IMG/VR virus record: IMGVR_UViG_3300007735_000798
Location: 40,737 to 104,736 of that record
From: a virus
Reading direction: 5' to 3' (one strand)
Length of the DNA: 64,000 nucleotides
Shown: positions 1-9,550 of the stretch, piece by piece
Position numbering within the stretch: position 1 is the stretch's first letter
Layout of the letters: each line of letters begins with the position of its first letter
Program-made: the position numbers and the translations under genes
Notes under the pieces: generated by a model
Databases searched by the model: none
What the model saw: only the letters and a program-made list of their open reading frames with translations
Told to the model about the DNA's origin: nothing

Positions 1-1380
1 ATAATTATAATTACTATTATAATTATCAATATCAAAACTAATATAAGGTATTGTATTCCAATTAAAATTTATATAATTAATATCGCTATTTCCAGTAAAA
101 TATATAGTAGAACTTTCAGTTACGAATATTAATCCACTACCAGTTTGTTGAAATTCATACCAAAAACCCGTTAATAATCCACTTTTTGCGCCAGTAATAT
201 CTCTTGATTTATATATAAAAATGTCTTCATTAAAATTATCTATATATCCAGTAGCAAAAACAGTTGTATTCGGACGCGCTGGCGATAAACCACTACCCCC
301 ATGAATTGGAATATTATAATAATAATTAACATTTCCAGTTGGATATTGTAATTGTTTTTCAGTAGAAATAAATCCAGTAGATAAATTATTTCCATAATAA
401 TCTGTAAATAAACTAACTGAAAAACCAGAAGATATTCCTGTAATATAATCATCTCCATGAATAAAACCAGAAATTACTCCATAACTTAAACCAGTACTTA
501 AAAATCCAGTATAATATAAATCACCAGTATGCCCAAGATGATTTACTAATGAAATAAATACATCTTGATTTTCAGGAGATTTTGTTTGTAAATTATAATT
601 ATAGTTATAATTATAGGTAATATCATCTACAATTCCTGTAAAAATTGTAACGAAATCTAAATAATAAAATGGTAATTTTTCGACGGGAATATTAAAATCA
701 TAAGAAATATTTCCAAAATTTGTATTAAACAAAAAATAACCATCTATAAAATTTAATTGAAAAACTCCTGTACTAAAAATATTTGGATCTTGATTTAAAA
801 CATAATCTAAAATTAATTTTCCAGATTGTGCCCCAGAAATAAAATCATTATATGTATTATTTAATCTATAATAATCATTATTAACAAAAGATTGTCCAGA
901 AAAAAATTGAAAAGACGAATTATTATTAAATGATATATTTTTAATATATCCAGTAATTTGTTCACCAATTAAATTTTTAAAAGGAAATTCTATAGAATAA
1001 TTTGGGCCAATATTTCCATATATATAAGAATTTAAATTTGTGGAACAATTTTCGGAAGATGCATAAAAATATTTATAATAATTATTATTTTTAGGAGAAG
1101 AAAGACAAACTATATTATTATTTATAAAATAATTTAAATCACCACTATTTATATTGCCAGATATATTTATATTTTCAGATGGATTATAAGACCATACATG
1201 TCTATTATTTATATCATAAATTTTGCCTGTTTTAAAAGTAAATAAATTTAAATTACCATTATCCCCAGAAAAACCAAAAGATGAAATACCACTTGTATTA
1301 TCAATATTTATATTTATTAAATATGATAATATATTTTGTGAAGCGATACTTCGATATTTAGTTCCAGAAACAATATTCAT
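1..1380 (-). CDS. Partial AT-rich virion protein, probably tail or fibre
   Basis: The frame opens at ATG 1380 and runs 460 codons off the left edge with no stop, so the C-terminus is missing. The readable part is rich in Asn, Ile, Tyr, Thr, Ser and Gly with recurring T-G and S-G steps (for example TGDLYYTGFLSTG), the same flavour as the gene at 4060-5964. Only 3 bp separate it from the preceding gene, so it belongs to the same leftward distal-tail operon. No catalytic motif, signal peptide or membrane segment is visible. A beta-rich tail or adhesion protein is an inference from composition and position only. Confidence 0.7.
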   Translation of the reverse strand, partial: MNIVSGTKYRSIASQNILSYLININIDNTSGISSFGFSGDNGNLNLFTFKTGKIYDINNRHVWSYNPSENINISGNINSGDLNYFINNNIVCLSSPKNNNYYKYFYASSENCSTNLNSYIYGNIGPNYSIEFPFKNLIGEQITGYIKNISFNNNSSFQFFSGQSFVNNDYYRLNNTYNDFISGAQSGKLILDYVLNQDPNIFSTGVFQLNFIDGYFLFNTNFGNISYDFNIPVEKLPFYYLDFVTIFTGIVDDITYNYNYNYNLQTKSPENQDVFISLVNHLGHTGDLYYTGFLSTGLSYGVISGFIHGDDYITGISSGFSVSLFTDYYGNNLSTGFISTEKQLQYPTGNVNYYYNIPIHGGSGLSPARPNTTVFATGYIDNFNEDIFIYKSRDITGAKSGLLTGFWYEFQQTGSGLIFVTESSTIYFTGNSDINYINFNWNTIPYISFDIDNYNSNYNY

Positions 1381-1383
1381 AGT

Positions 1384-4020
1384 TTATAACGCATTTAATG
1401 AAGCACGATTAACTCTTGATTCAATCATTCTTAAAATATTATCTGACTCTGTTGGCTGTGGAAGTGGCGGCCTTGAAGAAAAAACTACTTTTGTTTCAAA
1501 CCCCTGATCTGAATAAGTAATATCTAATGAACTTAACCCCTCGGAAACAGATAAATTTAAATTATCTGCTGGATTTCCCGCAAAAGTATATTCTATTTTT
1601 TTTGTTGGTTCTTTATTAACAATAGATTTTGCTAATTGTAATGGAACCTCTCTTGGCCTTGACCAAAAATCATCGGTTTCTGTAACATTATCATCAAATA
1701 TATTTACAGTCGCTACGTTTTTATAATCCTTTAAAAATTTTTCATCGTCTAAATTATAATATATTTTTTGATTATAATCTATCGGAGGTATAAATGTAAT
1801 TTGGCGACGAGTAGTTGTAAAAGTTCGTATAGAACCAAAAGAAGGTGCACATAAAGTTACTGGTGGTTTTCCAAAAAAATTCATTTTTATAGCTTTAGAT
1901 AAAGTACTATTTAAGCCAGTTCTATCATCTGCGCTTGAACTTTGAAGTGGTTCATTTTCACCAAGTTCTCTATAAGCAGCTGATGTTGCTTTTTTTCGAG
2001 CCTCATCCTCAAAATTTAAACATTTACCTTTATCTATTTGATCATCTAATAAATTACATTTTGGAAAACCATTTCCACCACCACCTTCAGCATCAGACCA
2101 TTTTTTTTCTAAAGGATTTAGGCTCGTAGTTATTGTCCAATCAAAAGATTTATATTTCTTCCTAATATAACTATACTTAGGAACTATAAATATCTGTGTT
2201 CCTGTTTTTATATTAGGAAACATTTGATTTAAGTTATTTTCTGCAATGTCAAGTTTTCTTACTACAATATTATCTAATATTTCAGCTTTATCATCTTCAT
2301 TTAAACCTATTAAGCCAAGAACTTGATTTGGATCATGGCTAAAATTTCCACCACGTTCGTACCATTTTTTACCTTTGAATTCGCTACTTGGAGTTTCTAT
2401 TCTTGTTGCTTCTGGGCTAGCGCTAGTACTTACTGTCATAAAAAATTTCGGAGTACAGATATATGATGTAAAAGGTTGAGTACCTTGATAATAATAATAT
2501 TTTCCATACAAATTTAAAATTTTTTGTTCAAGATCAAACCATGTTTTAGCCAAACCCTCAATTTCTACTCCAACCCAAAACCAAAATGCTTCTCCTGCAA
2601 ATTTTTTTGGTTCACCAGCGTTATTTTTACCTACAAATTCTATTTCTAATTCTTTAATACGCTGTAATTCTGCATTATCTACTAAAAGATCATATATGTT
2701 ATTTATTTCTTCTTGTTTTAAACGATATAAATAATTTTCTCCACGTTCAGATAGAGCGGCCCCATAACTTAATTCTGGTTGTGGAGATCTTAATGTTACC
2801 CCCACATTTTTAAATACTTTATAACCAACTTTTTCCTTTAAAGATTCATTTCCCAATACTTCCCATATTAAATTATATAAATATATTTCTCTTATTTCTG
2901 GACTAAAATATCCTAAAAACGCAGCACTTAAAAACTGATGTTCTTCTCTCCCGCCCCAAAGAGCAAGTTCTGCTGCTAAAGGATCATCAAAACCTTCTTG
3001 AACTTCTACAACCTCACCATTAGTGTTTTCATATAAAGAAACATTTTTATATTCATTTATTTTATCTAAAGTTCCATCGTTTCTTAAAAAACGACTAATA
3101 GGGACCGCATGCATAAAATCATACGCAGATTCTTCAAACTCTCCAGTTTGTGTTCCCATAGGTTCTTTTGGTTTTTTTGTATAAGCCATTGCATAATTTA
3201 TAAAAGTATTATCTAAAGAGCTACTTGCTGTTTTTGCAATCAATCTTGTACTTGTAATATCTGGTAATTGAAGTTTAATCCCCTCATTTAATACATAAGT
3301 CTTAATTTTATTATTTGTAAAGTCCCAATAAAATCCAATACCACAGGCTTCAGCCCAAGATTTTAAAACAGTTCTTAAAGACCCTTCTGTATTTTTCTTT
3401 AATTCTGGTGGGGCTGTAAAATCAACACCCTCTACAATATTATAGTTTTTTAGTATATTTTTTAAATTTTCTAATGTATAGTATGTTTCTGGAATATCGC
3501 ATTCTGTTTTTGGAAAAGATTCTTTTCCAAGATAAATAATATTATTTTTTACACCGTAGGCTTCATAAACTTTTTTTTGGACTTCTTGATTTTTTAATTT
3601 TACTAAAGTAAATGTTCCTATTTTTCGTGAATAAATAGGAACTACATCTTCGTTGTCAAACTCGACAATTTTTTTTCTTAAAACTAAATTTCCATCAATT
3701 CCAAATTTACCACGCTCCCATTTTTTAACATAATATCTATCTAAAATAACACTATGGTCTTTAATTTGTACTTCTAATATTTTATCTTGAAGAGTTTCTT
3801 TAATATCATAAGACCATATTATACCATTGAATGTAAAAGAACCAAAAGAAATTTTTATAGGTTCATTTAATATCGGTAATGGATTATAATCACCATCTTT
3901 ACTAATAATATTTAAGGTTAGAACGGATGGCTCCTCAGAATAACCAATTTCTAAATTTAATCCATAAATTACCCCGCCAAAATTTGGGCCTTCTATTATT
4001 GGTACTTTTGAAATTTCCAT
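1384..4020 (-). CDS. Large distal tail protein, baseplate-hub-like
   Basis: 878-residue protein downstream of the tape measure and distal tail genes, where siphoviruses place hub or tip proteins. The first 110 residues read as alternating strands (FGGVIYGLNLEIGYS, then SFTFNGIIWSYDI), a layout seen in hub or late-control-D-like N-termini. The middle is charged and mixed alpha/beta, with YYYYQGTQPFTSY and a GGGGNGFPKCNLLDD loop. The C-terminus returns to beta-like sequence. No lysozyme or peptidase motif is visible. The start is ATG at 4020, about 40 nt downstream of a GTGTAA motif. Membership of the tail tip is likely; the exact part is inference. Confidence 0.55.
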   Translation of the reverse strand: MEISKVPIIEGPNFGGVIYGLNLEIGYSEEPSVLTLNIISKDGDYNPLPILNEPIKISFGSFTFNGIIWSYDIKETLQDKILEVQIKDHSVILDRYYVKKWERGKFGIDGNLVLRKKIVEFDNEDVVPIYSRKIGTFTLVKLKNQEVQKKVYEAYGVKNNIIYLGKESFPKTECDIPETYYTLENLKNILKNYNIVEGVDFTAPPELKKNTEGSLRTVLKSWAEACGIGFYWDFTNNKIKTYVLNEGIKLQLPDITSTRLIAKTASSSLDNTFINYAMAYTKKPKEPMGTQTGEFEESAYDFMHAVPISRFLRNDGTLDKINEYKNVSLYENTNGEVVEVQEGFDDPLAAELALWGGREEHQFLSAAFLGYFSPEIREIYLYNLIWEVLGNESLKEKVGYKVFKNVGVTLRSPQPELSYGAALSERGENYLYRLKQEEINNIYDLLVDNAELQRIKELEIEFVGKNNAGEPKKFAGEAFWFWVGVEIEGLAKTWFDLEQKILNLYGKYYYYQGTQPFTSYICTPKFFMTVSTSASPEATRIETPSSEFKGKKWYERGGNFSHDPNQVLGLIGLNEDDKAEILDNIVVRKLDIAENNLNQMFPNIKTGTQIFIVPKYSYIRKKYKSFDWTITTSLNPLEKKWSDAEGGGGNGFPKCNLLDDQIDKGKCLNFEDEARKKATSAAYRELGENEPLQSSSADDRTGLNSTLSKAIKMNFFGKPPVTLCAPSFGSIRTFTTTRRQITFIPPIDYNQKIYYNLDDEKFLKDYKNVATVNIFDDNVTETDDFWSRPREVPLQLAKSIVNKEPTKKIEYTFAGNPADNLNLSVSEGLSSLDITYSDQGFETKVVFSSRPPLPQPTESDNILRMIESRVNRASLNAL

Positions 4021-4059
4021 AACCTTTTACCTTTTATATTATATCCTTTACTGTATAAT

Positions 4060-4065
4060 TTACAC
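4060..4065 (-). promoter_or_regulatory. GTGTAA motif before hub-like gene
   Basis: Minus-strand GTGTAA preceded by a T-run and followed by ATTATAC, 39 nt before ATG 4020. It includes the Val-stop codons of the upstream gene, so part of it is also coding. Confidence 0.35.
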
Positions 4066-5964
4066 AAAAAAATCTTCAGTATTATTATAAATTATATAAT
4101 TATTTTTATTTTCATAAAAATCTCCAGAAAATAAATCAAAGTTACTATTTTCTACATAATTATTATTTAATTTTTGTTTAATGCCATTCAAATAAACCTG
4201 TGAAGAAGTTTTATTTAAATTTTTTGTTTGTATTTTTAATGTTGATTCATTTCCCGTAATATTGTTTAAAGTTGGAATTGATTTAATATATACATAATTA
4301 TTTCCAGAAGGTATATTTAAATTAAAAGTATTATTTCCAGTATAAGTTATTCCAGATATTAATTTTTGCCCATTAACAAATACAAATTTATTATTAAAAT
4401 TTTTTCCAGCCAATTGCATTCCAGAATGAATTCCAGTAATAGATAAAAATTCAAAATCACCAGTAAATCCATCATAAAAAAGATCATCATTTCCATTTAT
4501 AAGATTATTAACGTAAATTTCATTGCCAGTAATAAAATAGTCATTATTAGTTCTAATAAAAGTATCATAACCAATTGTTTCTAAATAATATCCAGAATCT
4601 ATAATAAGTTGACCATTACAAAATACTAATGTTCCAGAAGTTAAATTATTTTCAGTGGTAAAATTATTTTTAATAAAATTAAAATTTAAATTTTTATTAT
4701 AATTTAAATTTTTATCCTGATAAGATTCATAATATACTTCAACAATATCATTCTGTTTATTTATTTCTGATAATAAAGAAATTTCGGAAAAAGATAATGA
4801 TTCTAAATAATCTGTATCTTTAAAAAAGATACTCGCGCCAGTTTCTAAAAAAACTCCAGTACAAATTTCTCCAGTAATATAAACTTGTTTTGATCCAGTA
4901 ATTTGACCAGTTAAAGGTATTTGGTTATAACCAGTAAAAGAAATTATTCCAGTTTGTGGAAAATTATATGAATAATTTATTGTAATTAATCCAGATAATG
5001 GTGTTTGACCATAAATTGCAGATGTGATATTACAGTTATTACTATAATATCCTAATAAAATATTATTATACCCAGTAACGCCACTATATGAATAGCCAGT
5101 TACACCAGTTATATATCCAGTAATTCCAGTAATATTTAAATTAGAACTGTTTGTTAAAAATCCTGTTATTCCACTTGTTGAAAATCCAGATTCTATAAAA
5201 TAACCAGTAGTATAACATGTATTTTGTATATATCCAAGTTTACCACTATAAATATGTAATATACCGCTTACAATATATTGATTATAAAAAAATGGAATAT
5301 TTTTAAATATAAAAAATTTATCTACATATCCACTAAAATTAGAACTATTATTAGCCCAATTTATATTTGGATATATCCCACCAAGAAATAATTGGTCAGA
5401 TTGTTTAAATACATTATTTTTTATATAAAATGTTTCTGTTTCAAATGATAATGTATTATTATTTAAATTACCCATCGTTAATACATTATTATTGCGATTT
5501 ATTATTATTAAATTTTTATTCGCTAAAATATTTGAAGCAGTAAAACTAAATACTCCTTCTACATTATTCCAATATTTAAAATATAATTTATTAGCATTAT
5601 TAACTCCAAGACAAAACCCAGAATATGTAGAAAAAGAATTTCCAGTAGCGGAAGAAAGTAAAATTTCATCTCCAGTTCTTAATTTTTCATAAGAAAGTAA
5701 TATCGTATCATTATCAAAAGTATAAGGAGCATTTAATTTCATTATTGTTGAACCATTAAAATATCCAGTTCCACTATATTGAAAAAATGTACCAGTAGAT
5801 CCAGTATTTAAAATACCAGAAAATGAATTTATAGCCCAATTATCTGGAGGTACAGTCTGATTATTAATTAGTGATTTATTATAAAAACTAAAAGCAGCTG
5901 TAGCACTAGAAATTGGAACCCCAATCTGGTCTAAAAAATACGGCATTCCAGTAAAAAATATCAT
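4060..5964 (-). CDS. Tail or adhesion protein with LamG-like N-terminal domain
   Basis: 634 residues. Residues about 25-230 follow the order of a concanavalin/LamG jelly roll: a YFNGST strand, KLYFKYWNN, then LFLGGIYPNINW followed by FSGYVDKFFIFKN near the end of the domain. The region after it has many T-G-[YF] steps (TGITGYITGVTGYSYSGVTG), suggesting a repetitive beta shaft. ATG 5964 overlaps the stop of the upstream gene (ATGA) and is preceded by AAGGAG. Carbohydrate binding at the tail tip is plausible for a LamG fold but is not shown by the sequence. Confidence 0.6.
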   Translation of the reverse strand: MIFFTGMPYFLDQIGVPISSATAAFSFYNKSLINNQTVPPDNWAINSFSGILNTGSTGTFFQYSGTGYFNGSTIMKLNAPYTFDNDTILLSYEKLRTGDEILLSSATGNSFSTYSGFCLGVNNANKLYFKYWNNVEGVFSFTASNILANKNLIIINRNNNVLTMGNLNNNTLSFETETFYIKNNVFKQSDQLFLGGIYPNINWANNSSNFSGYVDKFFIFKNIPFFYNQYIVSGILHIYSGKLGYIQNTCYTTGYFIESGFSTSGITGFLTNSSNLNITGITGYITGVTGYSYSGVTGYNNILLGYYSNNCNITSAIYGQTPLSGLITINYSYNFPQTGIISFTGYNQIPLTGQITGSKQVYITGEICTGVFLETGASIFFKDTDYLESLSFSEISLLSEINKQNDIVEVYYESYQDKNLNYNKNLNFNFIKNNFTTENNLTSGTLVFCNGQLIIDSGYYLETIGYDTFIRTNNDYFITGNEIYVNNLINGNDDLFYDGFTGDFEFLSITGIHSGMQLAGKNFNNKFVFVNGQKLISGITYTGNNTFNLNIPSGNNYVYIKSIPTLNNITGNESTLKIQTKNLNKTSSQVYLNGIKQKLNNNYVENSNFDLFSGDFYENKNNYIIYNNTEDFFV

Positions 5965-7574
5965 ATTAAAATATCTCCTTGATAACTATAATTTTCTGTT
6001 ATTTCATATATTTTTGAGAAAGCATCTTTTTTAATAGTTCTTTTTTCTAACAAGTAATTTTTATTTAATATATTATATACAGTTTTAATTCTTTGTAATT
6101 CTGAATTAACTTCGCTAATTGCGTAATCAATATTTTTATCTGGTTTCGCAACAGCAGATATATTTAACTCTAGTTGCGCGAGATTTGCACAATTTATATC
6201 TTGAATATTATGCTCTCTTTTTTGGGTAATAGATGATTTTGGTACATAAATAGATATTGATGGATTATATTTTAAACTAGACTTCATTGTAATTACATTA
6301 TCTGAAAAAGGTTTTCTTTTATCAGACCAAGAAGCTGTATATTTAATTTCGGCACCATATTCATTAAAAGTAATTGATTCCGTCAGTGGCTGTGAATAAA
6401 GACTACGACCAGTAATTTCTTTTTTATATTCAGTATTAGCCAAATTAAAAGCATTAAAATTACCACTATAATAATCTTTTACTAATCCCCATCTCGTATT
6501 AACGTCTCCATATTTTCCAAAAATTGTGGCATCTAATTTTACAGTAGTAATATTTTTTATAGGATCGGTAGTTAAATCAACATTATAATTATTTGTAATA
6601 TTAGATAATAAGTCGCTATTATAAGTTAAATTAAAATTTAATTTTTGATTATTGAATTCTTCTTGTACTGATTGGGTAATAGGATTTGAATTTAATGTTG
6701 TACCAAACGTTTTTAATGAAGCCTCGTTTGCTATATTATAAAAATTATAGTCAAAAAATCCTGATCTTAAATTATTAGAAGTTGTCCCAGTCACAATATT
6801 ATTACTTAAAGACCCATCAATTTTAACAGTAATAAGCCCATCTTCAATTCCAGAAGAAATATCTAAATTATAATCAAGAACTGCATTCGCAGGTGACTCC
6901 AAAAAATTTGATTTAACATAAGACCCCTCCCAAGAATATGTACCATCAAATCTGTTTACTGTTTCCTTAATTGATTGTAATAAAAAATTAGAACCATTAC
7001 CCGTTTGAGCAAATATTGGCGTAATTTTATTATAATTTCCAGTTCTAGTTTTTACCCAATTTTTAGCACTTTCAATTGCATTTAAATTTCCAGTTTTTAA
7101 TCCTTTTGCGGATATACTATGTGTTAAATTAACAATAAACCCATTCTCTTCTGAAAAATCAATATTCTCTTCTGGGTCCGTTACTCCATAATATTCGGTA
7201 AAAAGACCACTTTCATATATTTCAAAATCAATTGTAAAAGGTAAGATTCCATAAAATAATCCTTCATCCGTTTTAATTGAATCAATAATCACGTTATTGC
7301 CAGAAAATAAATTTTCAGAATTTTCATTAATAACTAAAGTACCATAATTATTACTTAATCTATTAACAAGTAAATTCAAACCACTATTTAATTCATAAAA
7401 AGACAATTGTCCTAAATTTTTTCCAGTAATTTGACCATTTAAAGTCATTTTAGTGACTTGATTCCATTTAGTATTAAAATTAATAAAATCTTGATTTATA
7501 GAAATAAAAGGGGTCGGTGATATACCATCAAATAAATCAGTATCATTATATAATATTTTGATATTATTATTCAT
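5961..7574 (-). CDS. Distal tail beta-domain protein, paralogue of the next gene upstream
   Basis: 537 residues, translationally coupled at both ends (TAATG with the upstream gene, ATGA with the downstream gene). It repeats an F-D-G-x-Y-x-W/Y pattern (FDGTYSWEGSYV) followed by beta stretches, and shares that pattern with the 656-residue neighbour (FDGNIEYDVSF, FDGKITYNYTY), so the two look like related distal tail proteins built from a repeated beta domain. The C-terminal 90 residues are more helical. The order tape measure, then these two, then the hub-like gene fits a siphoviral distal-tail cluster. No named family is recognised with confidence. Confidence 0.55.
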   Translation of the reverse strand: MNNNIKILYNDTDLFDGISPTPFISINQDFINFNTKWNQVTKMTLNGQITGKNLGQLSFYELNSGLNLLVNRLSNNYGTLVINENSENLFSGNNVIIDSIKTDEGLFYGILPFTIDFEIYESGLFTEYYGVTDPEENIDFSEENGFIVNLTHSISAKGLKTGNLNAIESAKNWVKTRTGNYNKITPIFAQTGNGSNFLLQSIKETVNRFDGTYSWEGSYVKSNFLESPANAVLDYNLDISSGIEDGLITVKIDGSLSNNIVTGTTSNNLRSGFFDYNFYNIANEASLKTFGTTLNSNPITQSVQEEFNNQKLNFNLTYNSDLLSNITNNYNVDLTTDPIKNITTVKLDATIFGKYGDVNTRWGLVKDYYSGNFNAFNLANTEYKKEITGRSLYSQPLTESITFNEYGAEIKYTASWSDKRKPFSDNVITMKSSLKYNPSISIYVPKSSITQKREHNIQDINCANLAQLELNISAVAKPDKNIDYAISEVNSELQRIKTVYNILNKNYLLEKRTIKKDAFSKIYEITENYSYQGDILI

Positions 7575-9544
7575 TATGAATATTTATAAACCTCCTCATA
7601 ACCTATTATTTGCTCAATTTCATCAGAAGTAAAATTACAAGATTCTAAATATTTACCAGAATTTCCACCAAAATAATAATTTCTTAGTTGTGTTTTTAAA
7701 GTATCAAAATATAATAAACCATTAAAAATTCCCGTTTGACTTGTTAATCCGATATCTGCTTTACCTTCTATGGTAAAAGTACCCTGTTGTTTCAAATCTC
7801 TATTATGCACTAATTCATATTTATTATTTGGAATTATATATTTTTTAAAATAAGGTGTTAATTGCGTACCAGAACTTCCATCATCAGAATAAGTAATATC
7901 TAATTTTTTGATATCTCCTAAATCTGTTCTAATAGTTGGATCATCAGTATAAGTATAATTATAAGTAATTTTCCCATCAAATGGCGTTCTTGTTATTTGC
8001 TTATCAATTAAATTTATACCACTAGAAGCTTTTTCCAAAGCCTGTCCAGACCAAAAAGATTTTAATCTTGACTCTATTCCTGTTTTTACTACTGCCCAGC
8101 CAGTTTCTGCACTTAAATATTTTGCAGAATTAATAATAGAATTTTTTTCTCCAACACCAATTATTGAACCTTGTTCATTAACACTCCATATGAATTGCTC
8201 ATTACGATTTAATGTAGAAGTATAATCAAAAATATAATTTTTAGAAAACTTTTTATCATTATTAAATGACACATCATATTCAATATTTCCATCAAATTTA
8301 TTTATACGAACTGTTTTTTCAGCCAAAACAGTATTTAAAGCATCAATTATATTAAATTTATTTTTATAGGCTTGGAAAAAATTATTACAACGTAAATAGG
8401 CCCCAGTAATTTCTTTATTTAAACCAATTACGGCATTTTCATATAAACTTGGAATATTATTTTCAGCTTTAATTGAACAATTTTCACCTACATTAGCTAT
8501 ACCATTATTATCTAATGAAATATTTAAATTTCTATTTATAGAATAAGGTTCTAAATTATTGTTAGTAGAATAAGAAAAAGTTTTAGTAAATCCACATTTT
8601 CCGTTAATAATATCATAAGATTCATTTCTTAATACTTTATAAGTTCCTTCTTGTCTAGTCGAATAATTGTATTCTGATAAATTTATTGGAATAGACTTAT
8701 TTAATAATTCTACGGCTAAACTTTGAGCCAATGTTATTACATTAATATCTTTATTATCAGCATTATATTCAATATCTATAGAATGTGTTCCACCTAATAT
8801 TTTTGTATTATTATCAAAATCAAAAGTAAAATTTTCACTAAAACTTTTTATAAGATCAAATCTTTTATTTGATAAATTTAAAATATAATCATTATCAATA
8901 GCTAAAGTTGTATTACCCGCAAAACCTAAAAATCCAAGAAAAGTTATTCCAGTTGGTGGGGTCATTTCACTACTAGACCTTTGAAATCTTGGCGTATTAG
9001 AGGATCCAACCCCTGTAACAGGCGATATTCTCCATTGCGTACTAGACGCATTCCACAAAGCATATATATTTGTAGTATCATAATAAATTGGTCTAGAATT
9101 CAAAATTTGATTTGTTTTATAAAATTTATATCCCGAAAGATTTGGAGATGCACCAGAGGTATTACTAACTATATAATTTGAAGAAATGAATTCTTTTGAT
9201 ACTAAACTTTGTAAATTTGCTGTTGTATAAATTTCAATATCTGCATTATATTTTGTAGAACGTACCCAATTCCCTTCGTCAAAAGATAATGATGTAATTT
9301 TTCCGATACCAAAGTTTTGACCTTTTATTATTATATTATAAAAATTTTGGGCAATATTTTTAATTCTATTTACATCTGTAAAAATATCTTTAACTCCGAC
9401 CGTGTTAGTTAAATCTAAAACATAACCACGAATAGAAAGTGTTTTTGTCGTTGAGTATTGAAATGATTTTTCACCCAAAAAATTATTTTGGTGGTTATAT
9501 CCAAGCACCTCAATGTTATCTAAAATTAATGTTTCAAAAGACAT
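7574..9544 (-). CDS. Distal tail protein, first gene after the tape measure
   Basis: 656 residues beginning MSFETLILDNIEVLGYNHQ. Genes directly after the tape measure usually encode the distal tail protein that starts the tail tip. The N-terminal 100 residues alternate strand and helix (LSIRGYVLDL, then VNRIKNIAQNFYNIIIKG), as distal tail proteins do. The rest repeats the FDG-Y-Y motif twice (INKFDGNIEYDVSF and TRTPFDGKITYNYTY). It begins 6 nt after the tape measure stop. Function is inferred from position and architecture, not from a diagnostic motif. Confidence 0.55.
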   Translation of the reverse strand: MSFETLILDNIEVLGYNHQNNFLGEKSFQYSTTKTLSIRGYVLDLTNTVGVKDIFTDVNRIKNIAQNFYNIIIKGQNFGIGKITSLSFDEGNWVRSTKYNADIEIYTTANLQSLVSKEFISSNYIVSNTSGASPNLSGYKFYKTNQILNSRPIYYDTTNIYALWNASSTQWRISPVTGVGSSNTPRFQRSSSEMTPPTGITFLGFLGFAGNTTLAIDNDYILNLSNKRFDLIKSFSENFTFDFDNNTKILGGTHSIDIEYNADNKDINVITLAQSLAVELLNKSIPINLSEYNYSTRQEGTYKVLRNESYDIINGKCGFTKTFSYSTNNNLEPYSINRNLNISLDNNGIANVGENCSIKAENNIPSLYENAVIGLNKEITGAYLRCNNFFQAYKNKFNIIDALNTVLAEKTVRINKFDGNIEYDVSFNNDKKFSKNYIFDYTSTLNRNEQFIWSVNEQGSIIGVGEKNSIINSAKYLSAETGWAVVKTGIESRLKSFWSGQALEKASSGINLIDKQITRTPFDGKITYNYTYTDDPTIRTDLGDIKKLDITYSDDGSSGTQLTPYFKKYIIPNNKYELVHNRDLKQQGTFTIEGKADIGLTSQTGIFNGLLYFDTLKTQLRNYYFGGNSGKYLESCNFTSDEIEQIIGYEEVYKYS

Positions 9545-9550
9545 ATCTTA